NCBI GenBank assembly: GCA_037577475.1
Contig: CM075195.1
Span: 25,315,399-25,379,398, forward strand
Length of the DNA: 64,000 bases
Reading direction: 5' to 3'
DNA from: Chaunax sp. Z400
Taxonomy: Eukaryota; Chordata; Actinopteri; Lophiiformes; Chaunacidae
The position numbers were made by a program, and so were the translations under genes. The notes below the pieces were generated by a model that had not been told where the DNA came from, did not search any database, and saw nothing but the letters and a program-made list of their open reading frames with translations. Position 1 is the first letter of the stretch; each line of letters opens with the position of its first letter. Below are positions 36,300 to 48,599 of this stretch, in pieces.

Positions 36300-36957
36300 T
36301 TCAAACAGTGTTTTCATTCCGGGCCTATTGCACCTTTATTCCACCCCGACGCTCTGTTTGAACGCAATGAAGGCGTAATGAGTCAGTCAGTCTGTTCCAC
36401 CTCTGTGACGCCTCGGGAGGTAGTCATAGCAGAAACAGGCGTCTGTATGAACGGAGTTCACCGTTGTTGTGACGTTGTAGTAATATGTTTAGGTGGGGAT
36501 TTAACTATGCGGCAGCAACAGGAAGTCGGTTATTTGAAGAACAAACAGTAAATTGGGGAGATAGTGAAATATATCAGCTTTTATGGTTGCTGTTGCATCG
36601 TATGTCACGCCTCTTAACATTGCAGAACGTATGTGCGTTCACATACACTGTGAACGCACACACCGAGGTGGCGTTATGACGCCTTGGGCTGGTCCAGTTT
36701 GAAGGCACCCAAGGGGTCACAGAGAAGGGAATTTGTTTTAGCGCTGTTGCACAATGCCTGTCAGAAAGTGGCTTAAGTCTTCCAGGTTGGGCCGCACACA
36801 CAATACGTCATCAAAATACACCATCGTGCCTTTCCACCTCTGCCACCGTCACAGAGGTGGAACAAACAGACACCCATTACGCCTTCATTGTGTTCACACA
36901 GAACGTCGAGGCGGAATAAAGGCTCAACGGGCCCGGAAGGAAAACACTGTGTCAATG
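36300..36957. mobile_element. Long-inverted-repeat MITE
   Basis: The left arm (36301-36404) and the inverted right arm (36852-36957) match imperfectly over about 105 bp. Shared blocks include CAGTGTTTTC, TTCCGGGCC, CCTTTATTCC, CAATGAAGGCGTAATG and GTTCCACCTCTGTGACG-like motifs. The interior (about 450 bp) is non-coding and holds a perfect 11-bp palindrome, GTGCGTTCACA...TGTGAACGCAC, near 36,628. Superfamily undetermined. Confidence 0.7.
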
Positions 36958-36959
36958 GA

Positions 36960-38330
36960 GCTAGTGTTTACTTTTATATTACCTGTAACCACAACCACTT
37001 TCTAACATTTAACAAGTGTTCAGTTGCCTTAAACATACCTTAAAGAACATAAAACTGGGCTGTCAAGTGTCCAGAAGTTGGCGTCACATAGAGAAACAAG
37101 GCTGTGGTATTCCCTTGTGGTGCACAGCTGAAGGAGCTGTAGTGTCCTTTATGGTGCACTACATTGTAAATCACCTCAGTGTATCAATACCCAACTATTG
37201 ACTCAGGTGAGATCTGTGACGTGTGTCGGCATCAGTGTTGTTTGCTTCTTGTTTTGAGGTCAGTCGATAGAAAGTCATCATTCTCAGCTCCGGCCGTGAA
37301 GATAATGTTTTATTGCTGTGTTATCTCCACATCCTGAAGAGCTCCTGAGTGTTTTAAGATCTTATTCTTAAGATCCTCCAAGGTGCTTTTTGGTTTGCAT
37401 TTATGCACAACAATTTGTCCATTAAACAGCAGAAAGACATCCTTCACAGATGTCCTCTCCTAATTAATAATACATTTGAGCCTCTTTAAACTTGAGGTGG
37501 ATTTTTCTGTTTCTTCTTTCTGCTCCCGTCAGCTCCTACTCTGATGTGATTCAAAGCTTTCATGGTTTTGAGGAAGCGGGTATGATGTATTTTTCCATGA
37601 AGAAGCAGCAGCCAAACACAACACAATCAGCTGGGTCTCAATAACAGTTCTTCTGTTGCCAGATCATGTGAACGGAGCATGCGATTCTGTCATGCAAATC
37701 AGATTTTAAAGACAGCCATGAAGCTAAATGATTCTCTTTAATAATATTCTAAATATGTGGACAATGCAATGGATAGAATGCAGAGTGAGAGGTGAGAACA
37801 GGGAGAGAAGCATCCTGGAAACAGAAGCCCTGCAGGTCATCATTTTGATCCTTGAGCTTTAACCTCTGGTCTTCAACTGCTGATGGTCATGACCATCTCT
37901 CCTCATAGGGCACTTAAGTAATTTTCTTAATTTGGTTCTGGGGGAGATAATAAGGATTTAATCATAGGCTGACCCCCTCCCCCGTGGCCCACTCCTCACA
38001 CACAGACACACACACACACACACACACTGACAGGTTGTGGTCCCTGGAGACACATGAAGAGAGGCAGTGCAGTGCAGGTCTGGAATTCTCTGATTATCTC
38101 CAGATTTCCCCAGAGGGTTCGAGGCTTGAGAATGTCTTCACAGTTCCTAGTTTCATCAAGAGATGTAATACCAGAATAGAAATGTAATTGTTGTTTCTTT
38201 GTCAGTCCTTAACAGGACATGAGTCAATTCATGTCATGTTTTACATCCATGAAATTTAGTGCTTTCTGTAGGGATTTATAATTGCCTGGTAATTTGGTCT
38301 TATGAATCTGGATGGAAGATACCAGCACTA
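36960..38330. other. Intergenic DNA with a CA microsatellite
   Basis: No gene recognised; interrupted (CA)n at 37997-38028. Confidence 0.45.
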
Positions 38331-41300
38331 TTTTATGGTTTTAATGGAGGGCTAAACACTAACTCATGGTTTTAGTAGATAAACACTAACTCATGGTTTT
38401 AGTAGATAGTTTAACACTAACTCATGGTTTTAGTAGATAAACACTAACTCATGGTTTTAGTAGATAGTTTAACACTAACTCGTGGTTTTAGTAGATAAAC
38501 ACTAACTCATGGCTTTAGTAGATAAACACTAACTCATGGTTTTAGTAGATAGTTTAACACTAACTCATGGTTTTAGTAGATAAACACTAACTCGTGGTTT
38601 TAGTAGATAAACACTAACTCGTGGTTTTAGTAGATAGTTTAACACTAACTCATGGTTTTAGTAGATAAACACTAACTCGTGGTTTTAGTAGATAAACACT
38701 AACTCATGGTTTTAGTAGATAGTTTAACACTAACTCATGGTTTTAGTAGATAAACACTAACTCATGGTTTTAGTAGATAGTTTAACACTAACTCATGGTT
38801 TTAGTAGATAAACACTAACTCATGGTTTTAGTAGATAAACACTAACTCATGGTTTTAGTAGATAAACACTAACTCATGGTTTTAGTAGATAAACACTAAC
38901 TCATAGTTTTAGTAGATAGTTTAACACTAACTCATGGTTTTAGTAGATAAACACTAACTCATGGTTTTAGTAGATAGTTTAACACTAACTCGTGGTTTTA
39001 GTAGATAAACACTAACTCATGGTTTTAGTAGATAGTTTAACACTAACTCATGGTTTTAGTAGATAGTTTAACACTAACTCATGGTTTTAGTAGATAAACA
39101 CTAACTCATGGTTTTAGTAGATAGTTTAACACTAACTCGTGGTTTTAGTAGATAAACACTAACTCATGGTTTTAGTAGATAGTTTAACACTAACTCATGG
39201 TTTTAGTAGATAGTTTAACACTAACTCATGGTTTTAGTAGATAAACACTAACTCATAGTTTTAGTAGATAGTTTAACACTAACTCATGGTTTTAGTAGAT
39301 AGTTTAACACTAACTCGTGGTTTTAGTAGATAAACACTAACTCGTGGTTTTAGTAGATAGTTTAACACTAACTCATGGTTTTAGTAGATAAACACTAACT
39401 CATAGTTTTAGTAGATAAACACTAACTCATGGTTTTAGTAGATAAACACTAACTCATGGTTTTAGTAGATAAACACTAACTCATGGTTTTAGTAGATGGT
39501 TTAACACTAACTCGTGGTTTTAGTAGATAAACACTAACTCATGGTTTTAGTAGATAGTTTAACACTAACTCGTGGTTTTAGTAGATAGTTTAACACTAAC
39601 TCGTGGTTTTAGTAGATAAACACTAACTCATGGTTTTAGTAGTTTAACACTAACTCATGGTTTTAGTAGATAGTTTAACACTAACTCATAGTTGTAGTAG
39701 ATAAACACTAACTCATGGTTTTAGTAGATAAACACTAACTCGTGGCTTTAGTAGATAAACACTAACTCATGGTTTTAGTAGATAGTTTAACACTAACTCA
39801 TGGTTTTAGTAGATAAGCACTAACTCATGGTTTTAGTAGATAGTTTAACACTAACTCATAGTTTTAGTAGATAGTTTAACACTAACTCATGGTTTTAGTA
39901 GATAAACACTAACTCATGGTTTTAGTAGATAGTTTAACACTAACTCATGGTTTTAGTAGATAAACACTAACTCGTGGTTTTAGTAGATAAACACTAACTC
40001 ATGGTTTTAGTAGATAGTTTAACACTAACTCATGGTTTTAGTAGATAGTTTAACACTAACTCATGGTTTTAGTAGCTAAACACTAACTCATAGTTTTAGT
40101 AGCTAAACACTAACTCATGGTTTTAGTAGATAAACACTAACTCATGGTTTTAGTACATAAACACTAACTCATGGTTTTAGTAGATAGTTTAACACTAACT
40201 CATAGTTTTAGTAGATAGTTTAACACTAACTCATGGTTTTAGTAGATAAACACTAACTCATGGTTTTAGTAGATAAACACTAACTCGTGGTTTTAGTAGA
40301 TAGTTTAACACTAACTCATGGTTTTAGTAGATAGTTTAACACTAACTCATGGTTTTAGTAGATAAACACTAACTCATGGTTTTAGTAGATAGTTTAACAC
40401 TAACTCATGGTTTTAGTAGATAGTTTAACACTAACTCATGGTTTTAGTAGATAGTTTAACACTAACTCGTGGTTTTAGTAGATAAACACTAACTCGTGGT
40501 TTTAGTAGATAGTTTAACACTAACTCATGGTTTTAGTAGATAAACACTAACTCATAGTTTTAGTAGATAAACACTAACTCATGGTTTTAGTAGATAAACA
40601 CTAACTCATGGTTTTAGTAGATAAACACTAACTCATGGTTTTAGTAGATGGTTTAACACTAACTCGTGGTTTTAGTAGATAAACACTAACTCATGGTTTT
40701 AGTAGATAGTTTAACACTAACTCGTGGTTTTAGTAGATAAACACTAACTCGTGGTTTTAGTAGATAGTTTAACACTAACTCATGGTTTTAGTAGATAAAC
40801 ACTAACTCATAGTTTTAGTAGATAAACACTAACTCATGGTTTTAGTAGATAAACACTAACTCATGGTTTTAGTAGATAAACACTAACTCATGGTTTTAGT
40901 AGATGGTTTAACACTAACTCGTGGTTTTAGTAGATAAACACTAACTCATGGTTTTAGTAGATAGTTTAACACTAACTCGTGGTTTTAGTAGATAAACACT
41001 AACTCATGGTTTTAGTAGTTTAACACTAACTCGTGGTTTTAGTAGATAGTTTAACACTAACTCATAGTTTTAGTAGATAATCACTAACTCGTGGTTTTAG
41101 TAGATAAACACTAACTCGTGGCTTTAGTAGATAAACACTAACTCATGGTTTTAGTAGATAGTTTAACACTAACTCATGGTTTTAGTAGATAGTTTAACAC
41201 TAACTCATGGTTTTAGTAGATAAGCACTAACTCATGGTTTTAGTAGATAAACACTAACTCATGGTTTTAGTAGATAAACACTAACTCATGGTTTTAGTAG

Positions 41301-44111
41301 ATAGTTTAACACTAACTCATGGTTTTAGTAGCTAAACACTAACTCATGGTTTTAGTAGATAAACACTAACTCATGGTTTTAGTAGATAAACACTAACTCA
41401 TGGTTTTAGTAGATAGTTTAACACTAACTCATGGTTTTAGTAGATAGTTTAACACTAACTCATGGTTTTAGTAGCTAAACACTAACTCATAGTTTTAGTA
41501 GCTAAACACTAACTCATGGTTTTAGTAGATAAACACTAACTCATGGTTTTAGTACATAAACACTAACTCATGGTTTTAGTAGATAGTTTAACACTAACTC
41601 GTAGTTTTAGTAGATAGTTTAACATTAACTCATGGTTTTAGTGGATAAACACTAACTCATGGTTTTAGTAGATAAACACCAACTCATGGTTTTAGTAGAT
41701 AGTTTAATACTAACTCATGGTTTTAGTAGATAAACACTAACTCATGGTTTTAGTAGATAGTTTAACACTAACTCATGGTTTTAGTAGATAAACACTAACT
41801 CATGGTTTTAGTAGATAAACACTAACTCATGGTTTTAGTAGATAGTTTAACACTAACTCATGGTTTTAGTAGCTAAACACTAACTCATGGTTTTAGTAGC
41901 TAAACACTAACTCATGGTTTTAGTAGATAAACACTAACTCATGGTTTTAGTAGATAGTTTAACACTAACTCATGGTTTTAGTAGATAGTTTAACACTAAC
42001 TCATGGTTTTAGTAGCTAAACACTAATTCATAGTTTTAGTAGCTAAACACTAACTCATGGTTTTAGTAGATAAACACTAACTCATGGTTTTAGTACATAA
42101 ACACTAATTCATGGTTTTAGTAGATAGTTTAACACTAACTCATAGTTTTAGTAGATAGTTTAACACTAACTCATGGTTTTAGTAGATAAACACTAACTCG
42201 TGGTTTTAGTAGATAAACACTAACTCGTGGCTTTAGTAGATAAACACTAACTCATGGTTTTAGTAGATAGTTTAACACTAACTCATGGTTTTAGTAGATA
42301 GTTTAACACTAACTCATGGTTTTAGTAGATAAGCACTAACTCATGGTTTTAGTAGATAGTTTAACACTAACTCATAGTTTTAGTAGATAGTTTAACACTA
42401 ACTCATGGTTTTAGTAGATAAACACGAACTCATGGTTTTAGTAGATAAACACTAACTCATGGTTTTAGTAGATAAACACTAACTCATGGTTTTAGTAGAT
42501 AGTTTAATACTAACTCATGGTTTTAGTAGATAAACACTAACTCATGGTTTTAGTAGATAGTTTAACACTAACTCATGGTTTTAGTAGATAAACACTAACT
42601 CATGGTTTTAGTAGATAAACACTAACTCATGGTTTTAGTAGATAGTTTAACACTAACTCATGGTTTTAGTAGCTAAACACTAACTCATGGTTTTAGTAGA
42701 TAAACACTAACTCATGGTTTTAGTAGATAAACACTAACTCATGGTTTTAGTAGATAAACACTAACTCATGGTTTTAGTAGATAGTTTAACACTAACTCAT
42801 GGTTTCAGTAGATAGTTTAACACTAACTCATGGTTTTAGTAGCTAAACACTAACTCATAGTTTTAGTAGCTAAACACTAACTCATGGTTTTAGTAGATAA
42901 ACACTAACTCATGGTTTTAGTACATAAACACTAACTCATGGTTTTAGTAGATAGTTTAACACTAACTCGTAGTTTTAGTAGATAGTTTAACACTAACTCA
43001 TGGTTTTAGTAGATAAACACTAACTCATGGTTTTAGTAGATAAACACTAACTCGTGGTTTTAGTAGATAGTTTAACACTAACTCATGGTTTTAGTAGATA
43101 GTTTAACACTAACTCATGGTTTTAGTAGATAAACACTAACTCATGGTTTTAGTAGATAGTTTAACACTAACTCATGGTTTTAGTAGATAGTTTAACACTA
43201 ACTCATGGTTTTAGTAGATAAACACTAACTCATAGTTTTAGTAGATAGTTTAACACTAACTCATGGTTTTAGTAGATAAACACTAACTCATAGTTTTAGT
43301 AGATAGTTTAACACTAACTCATGGTTTTAGTAGATAAACACTAACTCATGGTTTTAGTGAAGGGTTAAACATTAACTCATGGTTTTAGTAGATAGTTTAA
43401 CACTAACCCATGGTTTTAGTAGATAAACACTAACTCATAGTTTTAGTAGATAGGTTAACACTAACTCGTGGTTTTAGTAGATAAACACTAACTCATGGTT
43501 TTAGTGAAGGGTTAAACATTAACTCATGGTTTTAGTAGATAGTTTAACACTAACCCATGGTTTTAGTAGATAAACACTAACTCATAGTTTTAGTAGATAG
43601 GTTAACACTAACTCGTGGTTTTAGTAGATAAACACTAACTCGTGGTTTTAGTAGATAAACACTAACTCATGGTTTTAGTGAAGGGTTAAACATTAACTCA
43701 TGGTTTTAGTAGATAAACACTAACTCATGGTTTTAGTGAAGGGTTAAACATTAACTCATGGTTTTAGTAGATAAACACTAACTCATAGTTTTAGTAGATA
43801 GTTTAACACTAACTCATGGTTTTAGTAGATAAACACTAACTCATGGTTTTAGTAGATAAACACTAACTCATAGTTTTAGTAGATAGTTTAACACTAACTC
43901 ATGGTTTTAGTAGATAGTTTAACACTAATTCATGGTTTTAGTAGATAAACACTAACTCATGGTTTTAGTAGATAAACACTAACTCATGGTTTGAGTGGAG
44001 GGTTAAACATTAACTCATGGTTTTAGTAGATAGTTTAACATTAACTCATGGTTTTAGTAGATAAACACTAACTCATGGTTTTAGTGGAGGGTTAAACATT
44101 AACTCATGGTT
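38331..44111. repeat. 5.8-kb minisatellite of mixed 27- and 31-bp units
   Basis: A head-to-tail array with core AACACTAACTCATGGTTTTA followed by GTAGAT. Two unit types alternate irregularly: a 27-mer in which cores are joined by an A, and a 31-mer in which they are joined by AGTTT. Length divided by unit size gives roughly 200 copies (estimated, not counted). Recurrent variants are CGTGG, CATAG, GTAGCTA, GTACATA, GATGG and, near the right end, GTGAAGGG/GTGGAGGG. Every frame is closed by TAA/TAG inside the unit, so it is non-coding. Confidence 0.98.
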
Positions 44112-45966
44112 AAGAAAAACACGGCTTAAAACAACAAAGTCTTGAATTAATACCACTTCTATTGGAGAAAAAGACAAGAAATAGTTGTGCCATGGTCACA
44201 CTGAAAATTCCTGCCCCCATTCATTTAGTGAAAAGGAGCTTGAGACATTGGTGGTCTTAAGGTTTTAGAGGTACTCAAATAAAGTGAGATTTCATATCAG
44301 GGATGGGTAATTGTCTACAGAAGCCCTGAAATCCCAATTTGATTTAAAAATATGTTACTTACACCTTTTTAAGCTCAGATCTTCACTGTAGCCTTTGAGC
44401 CAAAATCATTAGCACACATCCCATCTGAGTAAGGTGCACAAGCTTGGATGCAGAAATTTTTCGTGGATTAAGAAACTTCAATAGTCTTTCAGTGGCATGA
44501 GGGTGAGAAGATGATGACTGACAAGCACACAGAGAGGAATACTCTAGAGCATGTATAAGCACACTGGAAGGGAAGAGAGAAAAGTGTGCAAGATTAATCA
44601 TAATCTGTTTTATTTTTTATGTGATCTGGATAATGGTTTACTCACTGGGTAACTTAAGTGCAGCAGCGAAGTTGCTGCACATTACCGCTCCTCTTATATC
44701 AGTGTACACTGGCAGGGTAAGACACAGCCCACGCAAGAGAAATCATTACAGCTGAAAGTGGCATTATCCCTGCAAAAAACTTGTCGCGTCTCTTATAAGG
44801 CCGTCTCCGACTACTGATGACGTATCAGGGTCTGGAAGGATTGCTCCATTTCATAGGGGAATATTTCAACCACTACCCCTTGTAACTCTGTTTCAAGGGG
44901 TGAGGCAAGGCTAAGTGGTAGGGGTAGGGGTGAAAATAAGAAATGGGATTGGGTTGTAGGCTGGCCAATCTTGATCTAAAAATAAAAAATAAAATCATAT
45001 GAAAGTCATTAGCTGTCAGTCCTGTACATTTTCTTAATTTATGTGGTTTGATTGATGCAATCTCTTTGAAATCCTCCTGAATCACATAATCTTTCAGTCA
45101 TAAGGGTCAGCAGGATATTTACACTCTTCAAACTCTTCACTTCCTTCTGATCTCTGCATTTCTGCTGCCCTTTCTCGTTCCCTGTCTTCCCATGGCTGTG
45201 TATGTGCACATTCACACACAATCGAGTCTTGCGTGTCAGATTAATAGAAGAAACTGTAATATTGAAAATATACTATCATGAATTCCTACAGTATATTTAT
45301 GGCACATGGTAAAAATTACATTTACATAAGCATTTAGCACATACACACGAACACACACAGACGCCTACGCCCATCACTGCGGGCAAGCACCATCTCAAGC
45401 ATGGCTTCCCCCATCATTTCGCTTCTCCCCCGTAGCTGCAGTCTGATTGGCTGTTGAATGGGTGAGGCTTACTGCAGAGGCAGAAACGAGGGGAGGAGGG
45501 CACACACACATGCATTACCAACCACCCACTCACACACAGGGAATCCCTCCTTTTTGCTGTTCACCACACGTTCTGTTTTCAGTTACCGACCGCTATTAAA
45601 TTATTCACAACACAAGCAGGTTTGTGTGTGCTGCACACCAGATATGGTGAGGAGGTTTTTGGGCATCGTTTAACTGAGTCTTACCTCATTTTACCTCTGC
45701 TGTCAGTTTGGGCTCTGTATCTGCCGGATGAGATTCCCACCAGTGTGTTATTAATAGGACAGTCTCAGGTTTGCATAGTTGCACCTTCACAGGGTAAGAG
45801 GACCAACACTGGGGTGCAGCTGTTGAGCTAAGAGACTGGGTCAGGTTCCACTACTGATGCACATGCATGCCTGTGTTTGTGTGACAGCACCAGCACTGGC
45901 ATGAGGGAGCCCCCAGCGGATCTAGAGAAGCTTATCGGGAAGTGTTTCCAAGTCATATTTTTGTGT

Positions 45967-46006
<40 letters not shown>

Positions 46007-48005
46007 CTATACACCATGAAAGGGGCATGACGACCTTTTATATCTCATCTGTGACACATAGGAAGAATTCCCTGAAAGGATGAGGATGTCAGGAGCTGTG
46101 ATCAGATAACAATGCTGAAGGTCACTGATCACAGTGCCACTGTGGTAAAGGACTTATGAAGGATTATAAAAGGCAGTGGGGCTTTCATTTTATGCAGCTG
46201 CATTATTTTTCATTCATCCAGCCAGTAATGTCAATAGAAATAGTAACACAACAAGCCAAATATCAGACAATAACAATATACGGCATCATATATTTTTATT
46301 TGTCCATAACACAGCAGTGATGGGAATATGTGCAGTTTGCCTTTCCTCGACTGGAAAGCTGACGGTACTGCAGCCGTTCTAATAATAACTGAGCTGTAAT
46401 ATGAATGGAGACATCCATATATGGCAAAGGAGCCACAGAGGCAAGGACCTGTGGAGTTATCTCATGCCCAACGGTCACGGATGACATCAGTGTCAGGCTG
46501 ACCCTCCACTAAAAAGGCCTGGACACTCTCTCTCCGTTTGAAATCTCTCACTCTTCCCTCAGCAGCTGCTTGCATATGGTGCATGCTGGCTGACTTGCGT
46601 CACTTCCAAAGGTCTGACTGTCAGCGAGTCACAAGAAACGAGCTCTGCTTGGTGCCCTAAACTGTAAAAAGCCCATAGCACGGCCATGCAGCAAATGTTA
46701 CCACAAGGAATGTGAGGAATGACCGAGAGACTCGTGGATCCTGTCAGCTCTGATAAGACCATGTGAGACGTTCTGCCTCCCAGCTTCTTGTGTTAGATCC
46801 GGTGATTACAATGATGTGTGTGTGTGTGTGTGTGTGTGTGATCGTGGCATTTCTCATCAGGTGACAGTGACCAGGCCATGAATTGCATAAATAATGATCA
46901 GCTGATCACTTAGTTTTGGATGGGGGTGTTTGCCGTACTTTCGCCGGCCATGGTTAACGTCTGACGGGCCTGCTGGGGGAAAAAAACTTATCAAAACTAG
47001 GCAACAAGTTGGTGACTCCTCTGAGTTCATTTGTGTACAGTAATTACAGCACACTAAGTAAGTCTCAATACAAGAGGCTGCAGCATTTAGCCTGCTGAAA
47101 ATCAACAGATAAAGAGGAGCTGGACCAATCTTGGTTCTGGGTTTAAACAGGGATCATTGACAAGCTGAGCAGCTGACGGTGCTGCCATACAACAGTAAAC
47201 ATTTGAGCTGGATATGACTCATATAGTGAGTTACTTGTGTCTTTTATATGTGCAGTGCACATACACTGACTTTTTGCACAAGTCAGCATTAGATAATCAA
47301 AGATGGAGGGAGGAAGGGATTGCATTTGATTATGCATTATGCTGATGTGACCAGCACACAGTATGTGCCATATGTTGCATCCATGCAGAACAAACAGTAT
47401 GTTAATTATGTATATTTTGTTTGTATATTCTGTAATAGTTTTGTGCACCAGCTGTGGGAGGAAGATTGCACATATTGCATATCTTCCAAACAGGATTGTA
47501 GGATTTCATCTCAGCCAACAATACTGTAGTGTACTCTTTGGGATGACATAAAAGGCTACTACTTAAAGTTTTGTGTTATCGTATTTGAAAATACAAAGTG
47601 GAAGCCACATACTGTACAGGTATTGTCTCGTACAGCCTTTATGAATAGCCGAGAAAGGTGACATGGAAATTTGTTACTGAAGAAAGAAAGTGATAATTAG
47701 GTCTTCCTGTCATGAAGTCATTTGAAAACATTTATTATTTTATCCCCATAATCACCACATTAAATTATTTTTTAAACAGAAAATTTATTATTTTGTAAAT
47801 ATTTTAAAATATATTTTATTTACATATTTATGCACATTCATGTTACACACAGCTGCCTTCCTTTTAACCAAAATATGTGAAAAATTAAAATTAAAACAAA
47901 AAAAATTAAAAAACCCAAGAACTATTTATACATTGGCATATATAAATAAATTGGCAAAATAAATAAATAAATAAGCATGGACTAAAGGAGAGCACAGAGG
48001 CTCTG
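44112..48005. other. Intergenic DNA with microsatellites
   Basis: No gene recognised. GT tracts lie at 45969-46000 and 46815-46840, a dispersed-repeat fragment at about 44,365-44,520, and an A/T-rich stretch at 47,740-47,970 just before the LINE remnant. Confidence 0.45.
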
Positions 48006-48007
48006 AT

Positions 48008-48597
48008 CATGGCAGCACAAGTGCAGGCCCTAAGCACCAGATCCATAGAGGCCGAGGTCTACCACAGCAGACAGGACCCATAGAGGCAGGCTGTGCAAAG
48101 ATGCCCCTGAAACAGTCCAACACGTAGTAGCAGGGTATAAGATGCTGGCTGGGACAGCATACACTGAGAGGCATAACCAAGTGGCTGGAATAGTGTACAA
48201 GGAACATCTGTGCCCAGTATGGATTAGAAGTCCCGAAGACCTGGTTGGAGGCACCACCAAAAGTGGTTGAGAACAACAGAGCCAAGATCCTGTGGGACTT
48301 CAAGTTCCAGACTGACAAACAACTACTGGCTAACCAACCGGATAACCAGCTCTGATAGATGTGGCAATCCCAGCTGACAGTAACATCAGGAAGAAGGAGC
48401 ATGAAAAGTGGGGAAGCACCAGGGGGTGAAGGAACAGCTGGGAACAGATGTGGAAGGTGAAAGCCAAACTGGCTCCAGGAGATTCCAGGTACGACATCTG
48501 AAGTCATAGGAACAGCTAAGATACTGCAGCACCTTCAAACTCCCAGAGGACCAGAGCTTGAGGAAGACACACACCACCCCCATGAGGGTGAGGGGGA
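48008..48597 (+). pseudogene. 3' end of a decayed LINE ORF2, R4/Dong-like
   Basis: Piecewise translation gives AQVQALSTRSIEAEVYH-like, LWDFKFQTDKQLLANQPD-like and IDVAIPADSNIRKKEHEKW segments. I associate this order with the C-terminal zinc-finger and restriction-like endonuclease region of R4/Dong-type LINEs in fish. Many stops and frame changes occur, and the stretch between the PD and IDVAIP motifs is deleted. The antisense 166-codon open frame (48007-48507) is a shadow of it. Confidence 0.6.
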
Positions 48598-48599
48598 GA

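Noticed and set aside
38331..44111. CRISPR-like or protein-coding reading of the large array
   Set aside because: There are no unique spacers, units are contiguous, the host is a vertebrate, and stop codons occur in every frame of the unit.
48007..48507. 166-codon open frame on the minus strand
   Set aside because: It is antisense to the decayed LINE ORF, whose plus-strand translation is recognisable. The frame is a shadow.
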